From RGIG9041 sp045593905 (lineage in GTDB: Bacteria; Bacillota; Clostridia; Oscillospirales; QAKW01), in the NCBI GenBank assembly GCA_045593905.1, contig JAZNXL010000019.1, positions 1 to 25,579 on the forward strand: 25,579 nt of DNA, in the 5' to 3' direction. Each line of letters opens with the position of its first letter. The stretch's first letter is position 1. The translations under genes were made by a program, and so were the position numbers. Of the stretch, positions 23,534 to 25,579 are shown piece after piece. The notes under the pieces were generated by a model. It was not told where the DNA came from. It saw only the letters and a program-made list of their open reading frames with translations, and ran no database searches.

Positions 23534-23935
23534 TTAATACATGCCGCCGCCCATTTGGCCCATAGCAGCCGCTGCTGCGGGGTCAGCTTTTTCTTTAATA
23601 TCGGCAACAAGACTTTCGGTTGTTAAAACTGTAGCTGCAACCGATGCTGCGTTCTGCAGTGCTGAACGGGTAACTTTTGTTGGGTCAACAATACCTGCAT
23701 CAAACATATTGCAGTAGTTTTCGTTGTAAGCATCGAAGCCGTAATCAGCTTTTTCGTTTTTAAGAATGTTCTCTAAAATAACCGAGCCTTCAAGACCGCT
23801 GTTAAGAGCGATTTGGCGAACAGGTTCTTCAAGTGCCTTCATAACGATTGCAACACCTGTTTTCTCGTCACCTGTAAGGCTTTCGTAAAGTTCTTTAACT
23901 GCGGGAATTGCTTTGATGTAAGCGGTACCATCGCC
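23534..23935 (-). CDS. groL: GroEL, C-terminal ~130 residues only, joined in frame to MreC
   Basis: The frame from about TAYIKAIPAVKELYESL to the stop is the C-terminal quarter of a GroEL chaperonin: EEPVRQIALNSGLEGSVI, DYGFDAYNENYCNMFDAGI, DPTKVTRSALQNAASVAATVL, TTESLVADI and a GQMGGGMY tail. It holds the second part of the equatorial domain; the ATP-binding N terminus, intermediate domain and apical domain are absent. The GGG of GroEL (G415 region) reads GDG here because the upstream sequence is MreC. There is no start of its own: the frame continues without a break into mreC, giving a 330-residue hybrid. The codon mix and terminator match the left part of the contig, so I read it as that genome's groEL cut by a chimeric join. 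Confidence 0.9.
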   Translation of the reverse strand, partial: GDGTAYIKAIPAVKELYESLTGDEKTGVAIVMKALEEPVRQIALNSGLEGSVILENILKNEKADYGFDAYNENYCNMFDAGIVDPTKVTRSALQNAASVAATVLTTESLVADIKEKADPAAAAAMGQMGGGMY

Positions 23936-23965
23936 TTCAACAACACCTAACGCTTCTCTTGTGCT
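23921..23965 (-). other. Breakpoint between two sequences, MreC to GroEL
   Basis: Protein similarity switches from MreC (ending around VKSTREALGVVEGDG) to GroEL (from about GTAYIKAIP) inside this interval. Both families can read GVVEG-x-GT here, so a short stretch of shared sequence probably supported the join. The exact base cannot be fixed without the parent sequences. Confidence 0.85.
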
Positions 23966-24526
23966 TTTTACTCTCGCACCGACTGCACTTTCGTGATCGG
24001 GCAAAAGCAGTACTTCAGCACTGCCGGAAAGCACAGAAGACACTCGACCAATCAAACCATAATGGTTCATAACTGTCATGCCTGCTGTTACACCATCTTC
24101 GTTGCCTTTGTTGATGGTAATCATATATTGCAGATTATTATTTTTTTTCGCAATTGTTTCTGCGAGCTGCAATTGATACGCTTTATCCATTCCCTCTTTA
24201 TAATCCAGCAATTCTTTCAGGCGGATATTTTCAAGCTGTGTTTCTTCCAGACGGGCAACTTGATGATGCAATGCATCCACCTGCTCCCGCAATTTTTTAT
24301 TTTCTGCCTCCAGAGCTTTTTTATCAGCGAAATAACTGCCGATACCGTCAATACCATTGTGAATGGCATGAAAGCTGCTCTGAAAAGGGCTGGCTGCTAT
24401 ACGCAGCCCCTTCTCCAAGAATGTGGGGTTTTCCCGCACCTGTACGGTATTAGACGCAAGTGCCAAAAAACCGGTCAGTAGAACTATTACAATCAATGCA
24501 ATTCGCAGCTTTTTGTTATGAAACAT
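23930..24526 (-). CDS. mreC: MreC, N-terminal ~200 residues, cut by the GroEL junction
   Basis: MreC is a cell-shape protein that links the MreB cytoskeleton to peptidoglycan synthases outside the membrane. Present here are a short cytoplasmic tip, one membrane helix (residues ~7-26), the post-helix segment NTVQVRENPTFLEKGLRIAASPFQ, a coiled coil (~66-112, KKALEAENKKLREQVDALHHQ) and the first part of the beta domain (MITINKGNEDGVTAGMTVMNHYGLIGRVSSV, LLLPDHESAVGARV). About the last 80-100 residues of a usual MreC are missing and replaced by GroEL sequence. ATG at 24526 follows GGAGTAGTGTGGA, 14 bases after mreB, the normal mreBC order. Heavier CTG, CAG and CCG use than in the left part suggests a different source genome. 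Confidence 0.9.
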
Positions 24527-24540
24527 TCCACACTACTCCA

Positions 24541-25563
24541 TTATCTACTGATTTTGTGACCGTACTCTACTTTGCTAAGTAAATCAATATTTTCTAAAGC
24601 CTTCCCGGCACCCAGCACAATACTGCTTAATGGATCTTCAGCATAGATAACAGGAATCCCTGTTTTTTCTGCAATCAAGGTATCCATCCCATGAATCAGA
24701 GACCCACCGCCTGCCAGTACAATGCCGTTCTGGATGATATCTCCGGCCAGTTCCGGTGGAGTTTTTTCAAGGCAGTTTTTGATGGCATCCAAAATCGAAT
24801 CAATCAGCTCTTTGAATGCCTGATGAATGTCATGATCCGATACTTCCACCTGTTTTGGCAAACCGGTAATCAGGTCACGACCATTTACACTATATGTTTT
24901 CGGAACATCACCGGCCTGAATGTGTACGGTACCAATGGCTTTTTTGATTTCTTCCGCGGTTCGTTCCCCAATTAACAGATTATATTGTTTTTTTACATAA
25001 TTCACGATGGCGTCATCCATTTTGTCGCCGCCAACACGAATAGACTGGCTGGTTACCACACCGCCCAATGAAATAACGGCCACATCGGTTGTCCCGCCGC
25101 CGATATCAACAATCATACTGCCTATCGGCTCCGCAACCGGCAGCCCGGCACCAATGGCCGCTGCCATCGGTTCTTCCATGATATGCACTTCTTTTGCACC
25201 TGCCTGCATAGTAGACTGACGCACAGCCCGTTCCTCTACAGAAGTTGTACCGGCCGGCACACAGACAATCACTCTTGGCTTAGAAAACATGCCAACTGTG
25301 CCCAGTGTTTTGTTAAAGAAATATTTCAGCATGCTTGCACATACATCAAAGTCCGCAATAAAGCCATCCTGAAGCGGTTTAATTGCCACAATGTTTCCCG
25401 GTGTACGGCCAATCATCTGTTTCGCATCTTCCCCAACGGCTAATACTTTATTTGTAGTTTTATCGATGGCAACCACAGATGGTTCTCTTATTACAATTCC
25501 TTTTCCTTTTTCGTATACCAGACTATTGGCTGTCCCTAAATCAATCGCGATCTCTCTTGCCAT
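24541..25563 (-). CDS. mreB: MreB, actin-like cell-shape protein
   Basis: A 340-residue bacterial actin that forms filaments under the membrane and guides lateral wall synthesis. Motifs: AIDLGTANSLVY (phosphate 1, residues ~5-16), FNKTLG and RVIVCVPAGTTSVEERAV, HIMEEPMAAAIGAGLP (connect 1), VDIGGGTTDVAVIS (phosphate 2) and the adenosine motif GIVLAGGGSLIHG. Length and C terminus are complete. ATG at 25563 (MAREIAIDLG) with GAGGAG ten bases upstream is preferred over a GTG two codons earlier. Codon use (frequent CTG, CAG, CCG, CGG) differs by eye from the genes left of 23.9 kb. The gene belongs with the mreC fragment, not with the rest of the window. Confidence 0.97.
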   Translation of the reverse strand: MAREIAIDLGTANSLVYEKGKGIVIREPSVVAIDKTTNKVLAVGEDAKQMIGRTPGNIVAIKPLQDGFIADFDVCASMLKYFFNKTLGTVGMFSKPRVIVCVPAGTTSVEERAVRQSTMQAGAKEVHIMEEPMAAAIGAGLPVAEPIGSMIVDIGGGTTDVAVISLGGVVTSQSIRVGGDKMDDAIVNYVKKQYNLLIGERTAEEIKKAIGTVHIQAGDVPKTYSVNGRDLITGLPKQVEVSDHDIHQAFKELIDSILDAIKNCLEKTPPELAGDIIQNGIVLAGGGSLIHGMDTLIAEKTGIPVIYAEDPLSSIVLGAGKALENIDLLSKVEYGHKISR

Positions 25564-25579
25564 AACCACACGGCTCCTC

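Noticed and set aside
23443..23610. Longer start (23610) for the Asp-rich lipoprotein
   Set aside because: It runs through the groEL terminator and coding sequence and would bury the lipoprotein signal inside the protein.
23534..24526. A genuine MreC-GroEL fusion protein as a new cell-shape/chaperone system
   Set aside because: Both parts are truncated inside their folds, the compartments conflict, and the join sits in a short shared sequence at a change of codon use. A chimeric contig explains this better, so it is reported as a junction and not as a system.
1..25579. CRISPR arrays, transposons, prophage or defence islands
   Set aside because: No regularly spaced direct repeats, transposase, integrase, phage or known defence motifs were found; apart from the junction the window is housekeeping and metabolic sequence.

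Overview
The window looks like a contig from an anaerobic, fermentative Firmicute of the Clostridia, probably a gut Ruminococcaceae/Oscillospiraceae-type organism. The basis is gene content: an rnf operon in the clostridial order C-D-G-E-A-B, the paired M16 proteins YfmF/YfmH, a pyrophosphate-type phosphofructokinase, a YtrA-like GntR/ABC operon, and strong AGGAGG ribosome sites with sigma-A promoters. The genus cannot be named from the sequence alone. The last ~1.6 kb (about 23,960 to the end) does not seem to belong to the same replicon.

Layout. (1) 1-9.8 kb, minus strand: one long co-directional block read from a consensus promoter at 9803-9831. It runs rnfC-D-G-E-A-B, then yfmF, yfmH, lgt and folD (cut by the window edge). 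Genes overlap or nearly touch; the largest gap is about 40 bases. (2) 9.8-14.0 kb, minus strand: yceD (DUF177), rpmF, a PDZ/radical-SAM DUF512 protein, der and plsY. This is a translation, ribosome-assembly and phospholipid set ending at a strong hairpin before the rnf promoter. (3) 14.1-17.5 kb, plus strand: typA/bipA, a PPi-type phosphofructokinase and a tiny two-helix membrane protein, ending at a bidirectional terminator. (4) 17.5-19.9 kb, minus: a cytoplasmic GH20-family hexosaminidase with its own promoter. (5) 19.9-22.6 kb, minus: a GntR/YtrA repressor, ABC ATPase, ABC permease and lipoprotein, controlled by a promoter that carries two back-to-back inverted repeats. (6) 22.6-23.5 kb, minus: a lipoprotein with Asp-rich DxDGDxDG-like motifs. 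(7) 23.5-25.6 kb, minus: the C-terminal quarter of GroEL joined in frame to the N-terminal two thirds of MreC, preceded by mreB.

Functionally, Rnf couples ferredoxin oxidation and NAD+ reduction to ion pumping. Lgt would lipidate the lipoproteins seen here. Der, YceD, L32 and TypA all serve ribosome biogenesis or function. The most unusual items are an RnfC with a four-helix membrane domain fused to its N terminus, the doubled operator of the GntR operon, and the MreC-GroEL junction. I think the junction is most likely a chimeric assembly or recombination point between two genomes, not a real fusion protein.

No stretch over 300 bases lacks a gene; the longest non-coding gap (13,956-14,172) holds two divergent promoters. 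I saw no tRNA, rRNA, CRISPR array, insertion sequence or prophage.
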